The translations under genes and the position numbers were made by a program. From contig NZ_FOXL01000002.1 of assembly GCF_900115705.1 (NCBI RefSeq), forward strand, positions 310,001-374,000: 64,000 nucleotides of DNA. Reading direction: 5' to 3'. Under the pieces are notes generated by a model. That model did not search any database. It saw only the letters and a program-made list of their open reading frames with translations, and was not told the origin of the DNA. Position 1 is the stretch's first letter. Each line of letters starts with the position of its first letter. Source of the DNA: Frateuria terrea (GTDB lineage Bacteria; Pseudomonadota; Gammaproteobacteria; Xanthomonadales; Rhodanobacteraceae). Of this stretch, positions 54,791 through 63,354 are shown piece by piece.

Positions 54791-56044
54791 TTAGATGGCG
54801 CTTACCTGCGTCTCGCCGCGGCGTGAAGGCAGCGCCCCAAGCACGCGCCCGATGACCGTGGCGACCTCTTCGAACGTGGCGTCGTCCAGCCAAGGGCTGT
54901 TGCTGAGCGTGAGCGTGCGCTGCGCGAAGTCGCGCGCGTTGGGCATCGGCTCCCGCGGCACCCGGTCAGCGAGGTAGGCGTAGTCGGGCAAGGCATGGAC
55001 GAACAACCGGCTCACGCCCACGCCCGCCGTCCACAACCGGGCCAGCACGGCATTGCGGAGTGCCTCGTCGGGCAAGCGCAGCAGCAGAAACGGCCAACTG
55101 CCCTCGGCATCGGCACCCGGCCGGATCACCTCGAGGCCGTCGATCTGCTGCAGGCGGGCCACACGCGGGCTGGCTTGCGCGCGGCGCTCGGCGAGGAAGG
55201 CCGGCCAGCGCGCGGCCGCATGCGTGCCCACGCCCTGGCGCCAACGGCCTACGCGGTGCAGCGGGATGCCGGCAGCAAAGCGGTCGCCCACGGCCGCGAC
55301 CGGATCGCCCTGCCGCAGCTTCCGCCGCAGCGGCCGGCCATAGGCGAGGGCCAGTCCTTCGGGCCGATATAGCGCAGCCAGTCCCAGCAGTTCCACGCAG
55401 CGGCGCAGTTCCCACCCGCCGCCGCGCGAGGCCAGCATGTCGTGCACGCGCTGCAGCGCCGCGCGCAACGACGGGTCGCGCGCGGTCAGCAGGCCGCCCT
55501 CGTAGATGGAAAGCCCCTTGCCCGCGGCGAGGCTGAAGAAGCCGATGTCGCCGCGCAGCCCCACGCTCCAACCGCGATCTCGCGCGCCCAATGCCTGGGC
55601 CGCATCCTCGACGACCCACGCCCCGGCCTGTCGCGCGATGGCACGAGCCATGTCGACGTCCGCGACCAGGCCGGCCAGGTGCGTCGGGACGACCGCCAGC
55701 GTGTCCGCGCCACAGACCCGTGCCAGCGCCGCCGGATCCATGTCGAAGTGACCGGGACGGGTGTCGCACAGCCGCAGGTGCAGGCCCAGGCTGTGCACCG
55801 CGATGGCGACCAGCGGGCAGGTGTAGGCCGGCACCACAACGACGCGGCGGTGCGGCGCGCGTTCGCTCAGCGTGCGCAGCGCCACCAGCAGCGCGGCGGT
55901 GCCGGAACAGGTCAGCAGCAGCGGCGGCGTACCGAGTTGCTCCGCCAGGGTCTCGGGCAGTGCGCCGCGGCGCGGCAACAGGTCAGCGGCCCGCAGCGGC
56001 AGGCCGGCCGTGGGCGGAATCTCGCGGAAGGCGCGGCGGCGCAT
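54791..56044 (-). CDS. DegT/DnrJ/EryC1/StrS-family aminotransferase, divergent
   Basis: A 417-residue PLP enzyme with the DegT pattern: TCSGTAALLVALRTL, PAYTCPLVAIAV, HLAGLVADVD, VVEDAAQALGAR (Asp147) and PLP Lys176 in FFSLAAGKGLSIYEGGLL. Family members aminate keto-sugars (ArnB, PseC), though this one is distant and its substrate need not be a sugar. It follows two small SMR genes, an order reminiscent of ArnB with ArnE/ArnF, but no other arn genes are present. It lies 5 bases after the second SMR gene. Confidence 0.85.
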   Translation of the reverse strand: MRRRAFREIPPTAGLPLRAADLLPRRGALPETLAEQLGTPPLLLTCSGTAALLVALRTLSERAPHRRVVVVPAYTCPLVAIAVHSLGLHLRLCDTRPGHFDMDPAALARVCGADTLAVVPTHLAGLVADVDMARAIARQAGAWVVEDAAQALGARDRGWSVGLRGDIGFFSLAAGKGLSIYEGGLLTARDPSLRAALQRVHDMLASRGGGWELRRCVELLGLAALYRPEGLALAYGRPLRRKLRQGDPVAAVGDRFAAGIPLHRVGRWRQGVGTHAAARWPAFLAERRAQASPRVARLQQIDGLEVIRPGADAEGSWPFLLLRLPDEALRNAVLARLWTAGVGVSRLFVHALPDYAYLADRVPREPMPNARDFAQRTLTLSNSPWLDDATFEEVATVIGRVLGALPSRRGETQVSAI

Positions 56045-56049
56045 GGGGC

Positions 56050-56448
56050 TCAGCCTGCGATGTCGGGCACCGCCTCGGGCGCGTCCCGCTCGGCCGCGCC
56101 CAGGCAGACGATGCCGGCCACGATCGCCACCGCCCCGAGCACGCGCGGCGTGGTCAGCGGCTCGTGCAGCAACCAGACCGACAGCAGCATCACGCTGACC
56201 ACTTCCAGGTGCGAGGCGGCGAAGGCGGGCCCGATCGGCGCGTGCTTGAGCAGGCTCATCCAGGTGAAGAACGCGCCCAGGTAACCCACCAGCGCGCCAT
56301 AGATCCAGGGCTGTCCGAATACACGCAGCAGCCAGCCAAGGTTCGCTGCGACCGGCAGCGCGTGGCTGCCTGCCAGCTTGAAGGAGAGCTGCGCGAGCGT
56401 GTCGAAGCTCATCAGCAGCAGGAAGCCGAACAGGTAGAACCGCCTCAT
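56050..56448 (-). CDS. Small EamA/SMR-type transporter, subunit 2
   Basis: A 132-residue protein with four hydrophobic segments (LFGFLLLMSFDTLAQLSFKLAG, GALVGYLGAFFTWMSLLKHA, AFAASHLEVVSVMLLSVWLL, VLGAVAIVAGIVCLGAAE). This is a half-size EamA/drug-metabolite unit like ArnE/ArnF or SMR pumps, which work as pairs. ATG 56448 overlaps the stop of the first SMR gene (ATGA). The pair probably flips or exports the pathway's product or a lipid-linked amine. Confidence 0.82.
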   Translation of the reverse strand: MRRFYLFGFLLLMSFDTLAQLSFKLAGSHALPVAANLGWLLRVFGQPWIYGALVGYLGAFFTWMSLLKHAPIGPAFAASHLEVVSVMLLSVWLLHEPLTTPRVLGAVAIVAGIVCLGAAERDAPEAVPDIAG

Positions 56449-56804
56449 CCGCCCGCTCCCACGATGGCCACGCCCAGGCTCACCAGGCCGATGCCGAGCA
56501 CGCGCAGGCGGGTGAGCTTTTCGCCGAACAGCAGCCGCCCCGCCAGCATGATCGCCACGATGTTGATGGAGCCCAGCAGCACGCCCTCGGACAAGGGCAC
56601 CAGGGAGAGGAAGGCGATCCACACCAGGAACTCGACCACGTAGCAACCGATGCCGAGCCACAGCCATGGCCGCGCGGCCATGTGGCGCCAGCGCGCCAGG
56701 CCGTCACCGGCATGCGGGTCGCCGGCGGCGGCCTTGAAGGCGAGCTGGCCGACGCTGTCGAACGTCACGTTGGCAATCCACAGGGTGAGCGTCAGCGGCG
56801 CCAT
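56445..56804 (-). CDS. Small EamA/SMR-type transporter, subunit 1
   Basis: A 119-residue protein with four hydrophobic segments (LTLWIANVTFDSVGQLAFKAA, WLWLGIGCYVVEFLVWIAFLSL, GVLLGSINIVAIMLAGRLLFGE, LRVLGIGLVSLGVAIVGAG). Its conserved Glu in VVEFLVW and the GEKLTRLRVLGIGLV motif match ArnE/ArnF-like members. The two SMR genes together correspond to the heterodimeric flippases that move undecaprenyl-phosphate-linked aminoarabinose in E. coli. Substrate here unknown. It starts 5 bases after the alpha/beta hydrolase. Confidence 0.82.
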   Translation of the reverse strand: MAPLTLTLWIANVTFDSVGQLAFKAAAGDPHAGDGLARWRHMAARPWLWLGIGCYVVEFLVWIAFLSLVPLSEGVLLGSINIVAIMLAGRLLFGEKLTRLRVLGIGLVSLGVAIVGAGG

Positions 56805-56809
56805 CGCCG

Positions 56810-57646
56810 TCAGTCCACCGACACCGGGGCCGTGCGCCCGGCGGCGATCCCGTCGAAGAAACGCGCCGAATGCTCGATCAGCGTGCGCCGCTGCTTGTCG
56901 ATCGTGATCATGTGGTAGCTGTCTTCCAGCAGCAGCAGCTCGGCCGGCGCGCTTACCCGACGCATCACCAGCTCGGCGTTGCGCACGCTGGCCACGTCGT
57001 CGTCGCTGGCGTGCGCCACCAGGCAGGGCGAGACGACCTCCGGCAGCTGGCGGCGCACCTGCATCGACAGCAAATGCAGGTCGGCCAGCGAGTGCCAGGG
57101 ATTGCCGAGCAGCCCGGCAATGGTGCTGTCGCCGCTGCGCATCGCCGCGCTGACCTGTTCGCGCAGGCGTTCGTCGCGCAATCCATACGGCGGCTGTTCG
57201 AGGAAGGCGCGCGCGCGCCCGAGGCCGAGCCGCTTGGCCAGCGGCAACAGGAAGGACAGGCGCGCCGACCAGGGAATGCTCCAGCCGTCATAGCGGAAGG
57301 TGGCGCCGTAGACACCCACGCCGGCGACCTGGTGCGGTCGGTCGGCGGCAAGCTTCAAGGCCAGCAGCGCGCCCATCGACAGGCCGCCGACGAACAGCTG
57401 GTCGACCTTCGCGAGCAGCGCATCGGCGGCCTGCTCCACGCTCGCGTACCAGTCACGCCAGCCGGTAGCCAGCAGGTCGTCGGTGTCGCCGCAGTGGCCG
57501 GCCAGTTGCATGCCGTGCACGGTGAAGCCGGCGTTGTTGAGGCCCTTGCCGAGCAGCCGCATTTCCATCGGCGTGCCGGTCAGGCCATGGATCAGCAGGA
57601 CGCCGCGGCGGTCGCCTTCGAGAAAGAAATCGGCCTGGCGGATCAC
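56810..57646 (-). CDS. Alpha/beta-hydrolase (carboxylesterase/lipase-like)
   Basis: A 278-residue alpha/beta hydrolase from GTG 57646 with GAGGTA upstream. The fold shows VLLIHGLTGTPMEMRLLG (oxyanion loop), the nucleophile elbow VGGLSMGALLAL (Ser about 107), the acid in HASDDDVAS and His in LEDSYHMITID. This is the carboxylesterase type (Est30-like). It may release the acyl product from ACP or trim an ester. In the export operon between adaptor and SMR genes; substrate unknown. Confidence 0.85.
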   Translation of the reverse strand: MIRQADFFLEGDRRGVLLIHGLTGTPMEMRLLGKGLNNAGFTVHGMQLAGHCGDTDDLLATGWRDWYASVEQAADALLAKVDQLFVGGLSMGALLALKLAADRPHQVAGVGVYGATFRYDGWSIPWSARLSFLLPLAKRLGLGRARAFLEQPPYGLRDERLREQVSAAMRSGDSTIAGLLGNPWHSLADLHLLSMQVRRQLPEVVSPCLVAHASDDDVASVRNAELVMRRVSAPAELLLLEDSYHMITIDKQRRTLIEHSARFFDGIAAGRTAPVSVD

Positions 57647-57692
57647 GCGGCTACCTCGGGATGGACGACACACAGCCTCGCATGAGCCCGTT

Positions 57693-58616
57693 TCATCGGC
57701 CTTTCGCGGCCGGACCGGAGCCCGCTCCGAATCGCACCATGACGCGCTGGCCCACGCGCGGCGTCTGCGCGGTATCGAAGGCGAGCACGCACTCGACCGT
57801 GCGGCTGTTGGCGCGCAGCTGCGGATCGTCCTCCAGCGTGGACGGCCCGACCACCGTGCCCACCCGCAGCACGTGCGCATGCCAGGGCCTGGCGTCGGGC
57901 GAGGCATCGGCGCTGACCAGCGCCGGCATGCCCGGCCGCACCGCATCGACGTAGGCTTCGCTCAGGTCCGCACGCACGATCCGCGGCGTGCGCGGCAGCA
58001 GCACGAACAACGCGCCGGCCTGTGGCGAGACGCTGGCGCCGGGCTGGGCGGACACGCGCACCACGTCGGCGTCGATCGGCGCGCGCAGCGTGCGCTGCGC
58101 CAGCTCGAAGCGGGCGCCTGCGAGCTTCTGCTCGGCCGCCGCCACGCCCGCGCGCATGGCGGTCTGCTGCGCGGTCAGTTCGGTCGCCGCGTTGTGCGCT
58201 TCGTCGGCGCCTGGACCGTCGCCGGCACCGGCCCGCTCGGCCTCGGCCAGCCGTTGGGCGCGGGTTTTCGCGGCCGCCAGCCTGTCGCCGAGCAGCGTCA
58301 GCTGCGCCCGCGCCTGGTCCAGTTCGGCCTGCGCCGCGGCGACGGCGAGCCGGCCCGGCTCGAGGTCCAGCGACGCCAGCGGTTGGCCGCGGCGCACCCG
58401 CTCGCCTTCGTGCACGTCGACCTCGGCCAGGGTGCCCTCGCGCGGCATGCCCAAGCTGAGCAGGCCGCCTTCGACGTCGATGCGCCCGCGCGCGACCGCC
58501 GCATAGGCCGGCGCCGGCGCGGTGGTCGGCGGGTCGTCCTGCTGGGCGCAGGCGCACAGCAGCAACGGCGCCAGCAGCGCGAGCGCCGTTGCACGCCGGA
58601 GGATGGGCGAAATCAT
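57693..58616 (-). CDS. HlyD-family periplasmic adaptor lipoprotein
   Basis: A 307-residue membrane-fusion protein: lipobox ALLAPLLLCAC (Cys near 22), then the lipoyl half-motifs REGTLAEVDVHEGERVRRGQPLASLD and LRAPIDADVVRVSAQPGASVSPQAG, around a coiled-coil hairpin (about 90-160). It bridges the inner-membrane ABC pump and the outer-membrane factor. ATG 58616 overlaps the ATPase stop (ATGA). Confidence 0.9.
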   Translation of the reverse strand: MISPILRRATALALLAPLLLCACAQQDDPPTTAPAPAYAAVARGRIDVEGGLLSLGMPREGTLAEVDVHEGERVRRGQPLASLDLEPGRLAVAAAQAELDQARAQLTLLGDRLAAAKTRAQRLAEAERAGAGDGPGADEAHNAATELTAQQTAMRAGVAAAEQKLAGARFELAQRTLRAPIDADVVRVSAQPGASVSPQAGALFVLLPRTPRIVRADLSEAYVDAVRPGMPALVSADASPDARPWHAHVLRVGTVVGPSTLEDDPQLRANSRTVECVLAFDTAQTPRVGQRVMVRFGAGSGPAAKGR

Positions 58617-59353
58617 GAAGCGGTCCCTTCGATGGCGGCGATCGGCGCGGGCATGCGCCGGTCGCTCAGGATACGGCCGTCCTCCATCGCCAGCACGCGG
58701 TCGGCGTGGCCGATCAGGCGCGGGTCGTGGCTGACGCAAAGCACGGTCGTGCCGTGCACCCGCGCGATACGGTGCAGGATGTCGATGATGACCTGTCCAC
58801 TGGCGGCGTCGAGCGCGCTGGTGGGTTCGTCGGCGAACAGCAGTTGCGGTTGCTTGGACAGCGCGCGGGCGATTGCGACGCGCTGCTTCTCGCCGCCGGA
58901 CAGTTCCGCCGGTTTGAGCGTCATGCGGTGGGCCAGGCCCACTTCCTCCAGCGAACGCGCGGCGCGCTCGCGAGCCTCGCGCTTGGTCACGCCCAGGTAA
59001 TGCAGCGGCAGTTCCACCTGCTCGCGCGCGCTCAGTGCGGGAAAGAGATTGAAGCCCTGGAACACGAAGCCGGTGTGCAGCAGCCGGAAACGCTCCAGCG
59101 CGTTGGCATCGAGCTGGTCCAGGGCGGTGTCGAGCGCGAATACGCGTCCGGTGTCGACCTTCTGCAACCCGCTGAGGATCGCCAGCAGCGTGCTCTTGCC
59201 GCAACCGGACGGCCCGGAGATCAGGGTCAGCTCGCCGGCATGGATGGACAGCGACAGGTTGTCCAGGACCTGCGTGCGCACGCGGCCGGAGACGAACGCC
59301 TTGGCGACGCCTTCGGCGCGCAGGGTGACCGCACCGCCCGCCACGGCACTCAT
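58613..59353 (-). CDS. ABC transporter ATP-binding protein (MacB/LolD/DevA type)
   Basis: A 246-residue ATPase with Walker A GPSGCGKSTLL (about 48), Q-loop, signature LSGGEKQRVAIARAL (about 150), Walker B LLFADEPTSALD and H-loop VSHDPRL. Closest to the LolD/MacB/DevA subclass, which pairs with FtsX-type permeases and drives export through tripartite machines instead of ordinary import. The start at 59353 overlaps the permease stop (ATGA). Confidence 0.92.
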   Translation of the reverse strand: MSAVAGGAVTLRAEGVAKAFVSGRVRTQVLDNLSLSIHAGELTLISGPSGCGKSTLLAILSGLQKVDTGRVFALDTALDQLDANALERFRLLHTGFVFQGFNLFPALSAREQVELPLHYLGVTKREARERAARSLEEVGLAHRMTLKPAELSGGEKQRVAIARALSKQPQLLFADEPTSALDAASGQVIIDILHRIARVHGTTVLCVSHDPRLIGHADRVLAMEDGRILSDRRMPAPIAAIEGTAS

Positions 59354-60483
59354 CGCAGCAGGCTCGCCGGATCGGCGTGGCGCAGGCTGCGGATCGCCGC
59401 CAGGCCGGACACCGCGGCCAGGCCCATCGCGAGCACCACGCAGGCCAGCGTGGCCGGGGCGTTCAGCACCACCGGCACGTCCTGGCCATGGGCCACCCCG
59501 AGCAGCGCACCGCCGAGCAGGGTGGCGCCGAGCAAGCCCAGCGCGCCGACCCAGAAGGCCTGCTCCAGCACCACCCACCGCAACGCGCCGACACCCACGC
59601 CGAGCGCGTTGAGCATGGCGTACTCGCGCACCGAGCCGGCCACCGCGGCGACCAGGGTCTGGCTGGTGATCACCGCGCCGACCAGGAACACGACGCCGGC
59701 CAGGAACAGCACGCCGGCACCCGCGCCGGTGTCGAGCATCCAGTAGAGCGCGGAACGGCGCGCGAACGCGTGGGCGGTCCACACTTCGTAGGGGCCGAAC
59801 GAGCGATCGCCGTCGAGGCGCCGGGCCACCGCGTCGGCCTGCGCCGGGTCGCGCAAGCGGGCGACCAGGTAGGTGGGCTGCCCACTGTCGCCCGGATCGG
59901 TATCGAGTTGCCTGGCGGTGGCGAGCGAGCTGACCACGTTGACCCCGCCGAGTGCGCGCAGGCCGCTGCTGACGCCGACCACCCGCACGGTATGCCCGTT
60001 GATGGCGGCGGTACCGCCGACGGCGACGCCGAGCTTGTCGATGTCGGCGCGGTCCACGATCACCGCATCCGGCTCTTCGAGGCGTGCGCGCAGGGCCGGC
60101 GGCAGTGCGTGGGCGAACATCAGCCCATCGGCGTGCGGGTCGATGCCGGAAACGAATACCGATACACCGCCGGTATCGGCATGGCCGCGCCAATCGGCGT
60201 CCAGCCAGATGAAAGGTTCGACCTGGGAGACCGCCGGATCCATCAGCAGGCGGTCCTCGATGTTCGGATCGATCGGCCGGCCGAGATTCACGCTCTGGGT
60301 GCCCGGGAATCCGATCCACAGGTCCGCGGCCGAGCCGGTGATGTAGACGCTGGCGCTGCCGAAGATGCCCAGCACCAGGGCCGCCTGCAGCAGCTGCAGC
60401 AACCCGGCGAAGCCGACCGCGAGGATGGCAGGCAGGAAGCGCCGCCATTCGTGCACCAGCGTCTTGCGGGCCAGGGCGACCAT
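59350..60483 (-). CDS. ABC transporter permease (FtsX/MacB/DevC type)
   Basis: A 377-residue protein with one N-terminal helix (about 17-40), a large periplasmic domain, and three C-terminal helices (about 255-280, 305-330, 345-365) ending in the FtsX-like VSGLAAIRSLRHADPASLLR. The N-terminal VALARKTLVHEWRRFLPAILAVGFAGLL matches DevC-like members. Together with the ATPase, adaptor and outer-membrane factor it makes a type I-like efflux pump. The ATG overlaps the stop of the OMF by one base (TGATG). Confidence 0.9.
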   Translation of the reverse strand: MVALARKTLVHEWRRFLPAILAVGFAGLLQLLQAALVLGIFGSASVYITGSAADLWIGFPGTQSVNLGRPIDPNIEDRLLMDPAVSQVEPFIWLDADWRGHADTGGVSVFVSGIDPHADGLMFAHALPPALRARLEEPDAVIVDRADIDKLGVAVGGTAAINGHTVRVVGVSSGLRALGGVNVVSSLATARQLDTDPGDSGQPTYLVARLRDPAQADAVARRLDGDRSFGPYEVWTAHAFARRSALYWMLDTGAGAGVLFLAGVVFLVGAVITSQTLVAAVAGSVREYAMLNALGVGVGALRWVVLEQAFWVGALGLLGATLLGGALLGVAHGQDVPVVLNAPATLACVVLAMGLAAVSGLAAIRSLRHADPASLLR

Positions 60484-61940
60484 CAGTCGTGACCCTCGGC
60501 CAGCGTGGCCTGCTCACCTGCGGGCAGCGGCGCGCCGCCCACGGCCTTGAACAGCGCCACGAACGCCAGGCCGTGGCTGGCGCGTGCCTGGACCAGCGAC
60601 AGTGCCGCCTGGTCGCGTGCAATGGCGCTCTCCGCCCGGTCCATCGGGCCGGCCAGCTTCAAAGCGGCGCGCCGCGCGACGATCCCGTCGGCATGCTCCA
60701 GGGCTGCTGCGGCCTCGCTGCAATGGCGCTCGTACTCGGCCTGCCGCTGCAATCTCCCGATCGCCGTCTCGACCTCGCCAACGCCCTGCAGCACCGCCTG
60801 CCGGTACGCCAGCACGCTTGCCTTGAGCTCATGTTGCTTCGCATGCGCCTGTGCCGCCCGCATGCCCCAGTCGAACAGCGGGATATCGATCACGGGACCG
60901 AGCGACAGCACCGCGTTGTCGTTCGTGGGCCGGTGCGCCTGCAGGCTGGTCGACCGGATCAGCGAGCCGCCGAGGGCCACGCGCGGATAACGGTCCGCGC
61001 GCGCCACGCCGGCCTCGCCCGCGGCGCGCAGCACATCGGCTTGCGCGTGCAGGATTTCCGGACGCGAGCGCAACATGTCCGCCGGTGCGGCCTGCAGCCG
61101 CCAGGCGCCGAGCGAGGGCATCGGGGCAGCCTTGAACCAGGCGGGGTCGGGCTCGGCCCGGCCGAGCAGGACTGCCAGTCTCTGCGCGTTGGCGTCCACC
61201 GCATCGCGCGGTTCGGCCAGGGCCGCGTCCGCCTGGGCGAGCGCGGCCTTCGCCCGGTCGAGCTCCTGCGCACCCGCCAGGCGCAGCTGCTGGCGGATCT
61301 GGAGCGAGGCGTATTGCTGCCGACGCGTGTCGCGGATCCGCTGCAGCCAGCGCTCCTGTTGTTGGGCGGCGCGCAGTTCGAGCCAGTCGCGGGTGACTTC
61401 GGCCACCAGCGACACCTGCGCGCCCCGCAGGCCGGATGCCGCGGCGTCGAGATCGCCCTGAGCCATGCGCCGCTCGGCGGTACCGCGGCCGAAGAGATTC
61501 AATTCCCACTGCGCGTCGAGACCCACCACGAAGAACGAAGCGCTCGCATCAGGGTCGGGCAGGTCTTCCGTCTTCGCGCTCAGCTGGGGCAGGAATGGCG
61601 CACCGACGACGCGGTGCAGGGCGCGCGCGGCGCGCAGGTGCTCCACGGCCTGCGCGACGTCCAGGTTGCGCGCCAGCGCCTGGTCGATCAGCGCATCCAG
61701 CTGCGCATCGCCGAAGGCATGCCACCAGCCGTGCAGGTCGGTGGGTGCGGAAGCTGCATCGCCACTGGCATGGCGCCAATGACCGGGCGCGGCTGGACGT
61801 AGTTCGGGCAGGGGCGTGGCGGCACAGCCGGCCAATGCGATGCACAGGACGGGGGGCGCGAGCCCTTGCATGCGTCGACGCCAGGCGGGCGCGACCATCG
61901 GGCGCCGGAGGGCAAGCATGCAGTGACGTCGAAAAAACAT
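60483..61940 (-). CDS. Outer-membrane efflux factor (NodT/OprM type)
   Basis: A 485-residue OMF lipoprotein: lipobox VLCIALAGCAATP (Cys near 39 if read from 61940), WWHAFGDAQLDALIDQALARNLDVAQA, then two repeats of barrel/alpha-hairpin (about 60-250 and 260-480) with YPRVALGGSL. The NodT family forms the outer channel of RND or ABC tripartite pumps. A later start (MQGLAPPVL, 61871) would give a more normal signal peptide. Last seven bases before it carry the sensor kinase stop. Confidence 0.9.
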   Translation of the reverse strand: MFFRRHCMLALRRPMVAPAWRRRMQGLAPPVLCIALAGCAATPLPELRPAAPGHWRHASGDAASAPTDLHGWWHAFGDAQLDALIDQALARNLDVAQAVEHLRAARALHRVVGAPFLPQLSAKTEDLPDPDASASFFVVGLDAQWELNLFGRGTAERRMAQGDLDAAASGLRGAQVSLVAEVTRDWLELRAAQQQERWLQRIRDTRRQQYASLQIRQQLRLAGAQELDRAKAALAQADAALAEPRDAVDANAQRLAVLLGRAEPDPAWFKAAPMPSLGAWRLQAAPADMLRSRPEILHAQADVLRAAGEAGVARADRYPRVALGGSLIRSTSLQAHRPTNDNAVLSLGPVIDIPLFDWGMRAAQAHAKQHELKASVLAYRQAVLQGVGEVETAIGRLQRQAEYERHCSEAAAALEHADGIVARRAALKLAGPMDRAESAIARDQAALSLVQARASHGLAFVALFKAVGGAPLPAGEQATLAEGHD

Positions 61941-61947
61941 GGCGATC

Positions 61948-63354
61948 TCAGGCGGCGGCTGGCGGAGGAAATTGCACTTCCACGCTTAGGCCGTGCTGTG
62001 CGGTCCGCAGGTAGCGGATGGTAGCCCGATGCCGCTCGGCGATGTGCTGCACGATCGCCAGGCCCAGCCCGGTGCCCTCCTCGTTGGTGCCCGGTACGCG
62101 AAAGAACCGCTCGCCCAGCCTGGACAACAGCGCGTCGGGCACGCCCGGGCCGTCGTCCTCGACGCGCAGGCGTACGCCGCCGCCGGGCGATGCCACGAGG
62201 CTCACGGTGACGCTGCTGCCGGGCCCGGCATAGCGCAGTGCATTGTCGAGGAGGTTGTCCAGCATCTCGTGCAGGCTGGCGGCATCGCCGTTGACCGGCA
62301 GCGGGCCGGGCGGCCCGTGGTAACCAAGGTCGATCCGGGCCGCCAGGGCCTCGGGTACCCGCAGGCTCACTGCCTCCGGCACCAGGCGGGCAAGATCCAC
62401 CGGCACGTGGGTTGCAGGCTCGGCCAGCGGCGACTGCGCCCGCGTCAGTGCCAGCAGCTGCGCCGAGGTGCGCGCCGCGCGCAGGGTCAGGCGGCGCATG
62501 TGACCCAGCGCGTCCCGCAAGGTCTGCGGGCTGTCGTCCGCGAGGGCGCGTTCCACGTGCAGGCTCAGGCCGGCCAGTGGCGTGCGCAGCTGATGGGCAG
62601 CGTCGGCAATGAAGCGTTCCTGCAGTGCCAGGGTATCCCTCAGCCGCATGAACAACGCATCGATGGTGCGCGTCAGCGGCAGGATTTCCTGCGGTACGTC
62701 CTCTTCGCCGATCGGCGTGATCTCCCGTCCGCGTGCGGCCAGGCGGGCGGTAAGCGGCTGCAGCACGCGAAGCCCGTAGTCCACGCCGAACCAGACCAGC
62801 GAGAGCACGCCCAGGATCAGCAGCGTCTGCAGCGGCACGGCCATCAGCAGGATTTCGCGGGCGCGCCGATGCCGGTCGGCCAGGGTTTCCGCCTTGGTTA
62901 CCGTCAGCGTGTCGCGAGGGTCGAAGTCGGGACGGATGCTCACGGCCGCCACGCGCAGCTTGTGCGAACCCAGCGTGGCGTCGTAGAGCACGGGCGGCTG
63001 GTCGACCGGCGGCGGGGCGATCTGGCGGAACTGCGCGTTGTCGGCCAGCACCCCGTGCAGCCGGCTGCGCACGCTGAAATAGCTGCCCTCGTCCGGGTCG
63101 TACGCGAGCAGGAAGCGCGCCTGCGGCGAGACGGTGTCTTCGAGCCGGTCGCCGCGCAGCATCTGCGCCAGCGTGAGCGCGTCGTCGCCCAGGTCGCGGT
63201 CGTGCACGTGGTTGGAATAGGCCAGCGCCACGCCGTAGGTGAGCAGGGCATCCAGCAGCAGCAGCACTCCGACCGGGATCAGCAGGAACGCCAGCAGGCG
63301 CCGCCGCAGGCTCGGTTGCGCCGACCGGCGCGCGGCCGCCGCGACTTCAACCAC
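61948..63354 (-). CDS. Sensor histidine kinase (QseC/PmrB-like)
   Basis: A 468-residue kinase with an N-terminal helix (about 20-40), a periplasmic domain (about 45-165), a second helix (about 168-188), HAMP-like linker, H-box FIADAAHQLRTPLAGLSLHVERAL (His about 254), N-box NLLDNALRYA, G1 VEDDGPGVP and G2 GTGLGLAIV. The N-terminal sensor type with short periplasmic loop is common in QseC/PmrB-type kinases. It overlaps the response regulator by 8 bases. Confidence 0.93.
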   Translation of the reverse strand: MVEVAAAARRSAQPSLRRRLLAFLLIPVGVLLLLDALLTYGVALAYSNHVHDRDLGDDALTLAQMLRGDRLEDTVSPQARFLLAYDPDEGSYFSVRSRLHGVLADNAQFRQIAPPPVDQPPVLYDATLGSHKLRVAAVSIRPDFDPRDTLTVTKAETLADRHRRAREILLMAVPLQTLLILGVLSLVWFGVDYGLRVLQPLTARLAARGREITPIGEEDVPQEILPLTRTIDALFMRLRDTLALQERFIADAAHQLRTPLAGLSLHVERALADDSPQTLRDALGHMRRLTLRAARTSAQLLALTRAQSPLAEPATHVPVDLARLVPEAVSLRVPEALAARIDLGYHGPPGPLPVNGDAASLHEMLDNLLDNALRYAGPGSSVTVSLVASPGGGVRLRVEDDGPGVPDALLSRLGERFFRVPGTNEEGTGLGLAIVQHIAERHRATIRYLRTAQHGLSVEVQFPPPAAA

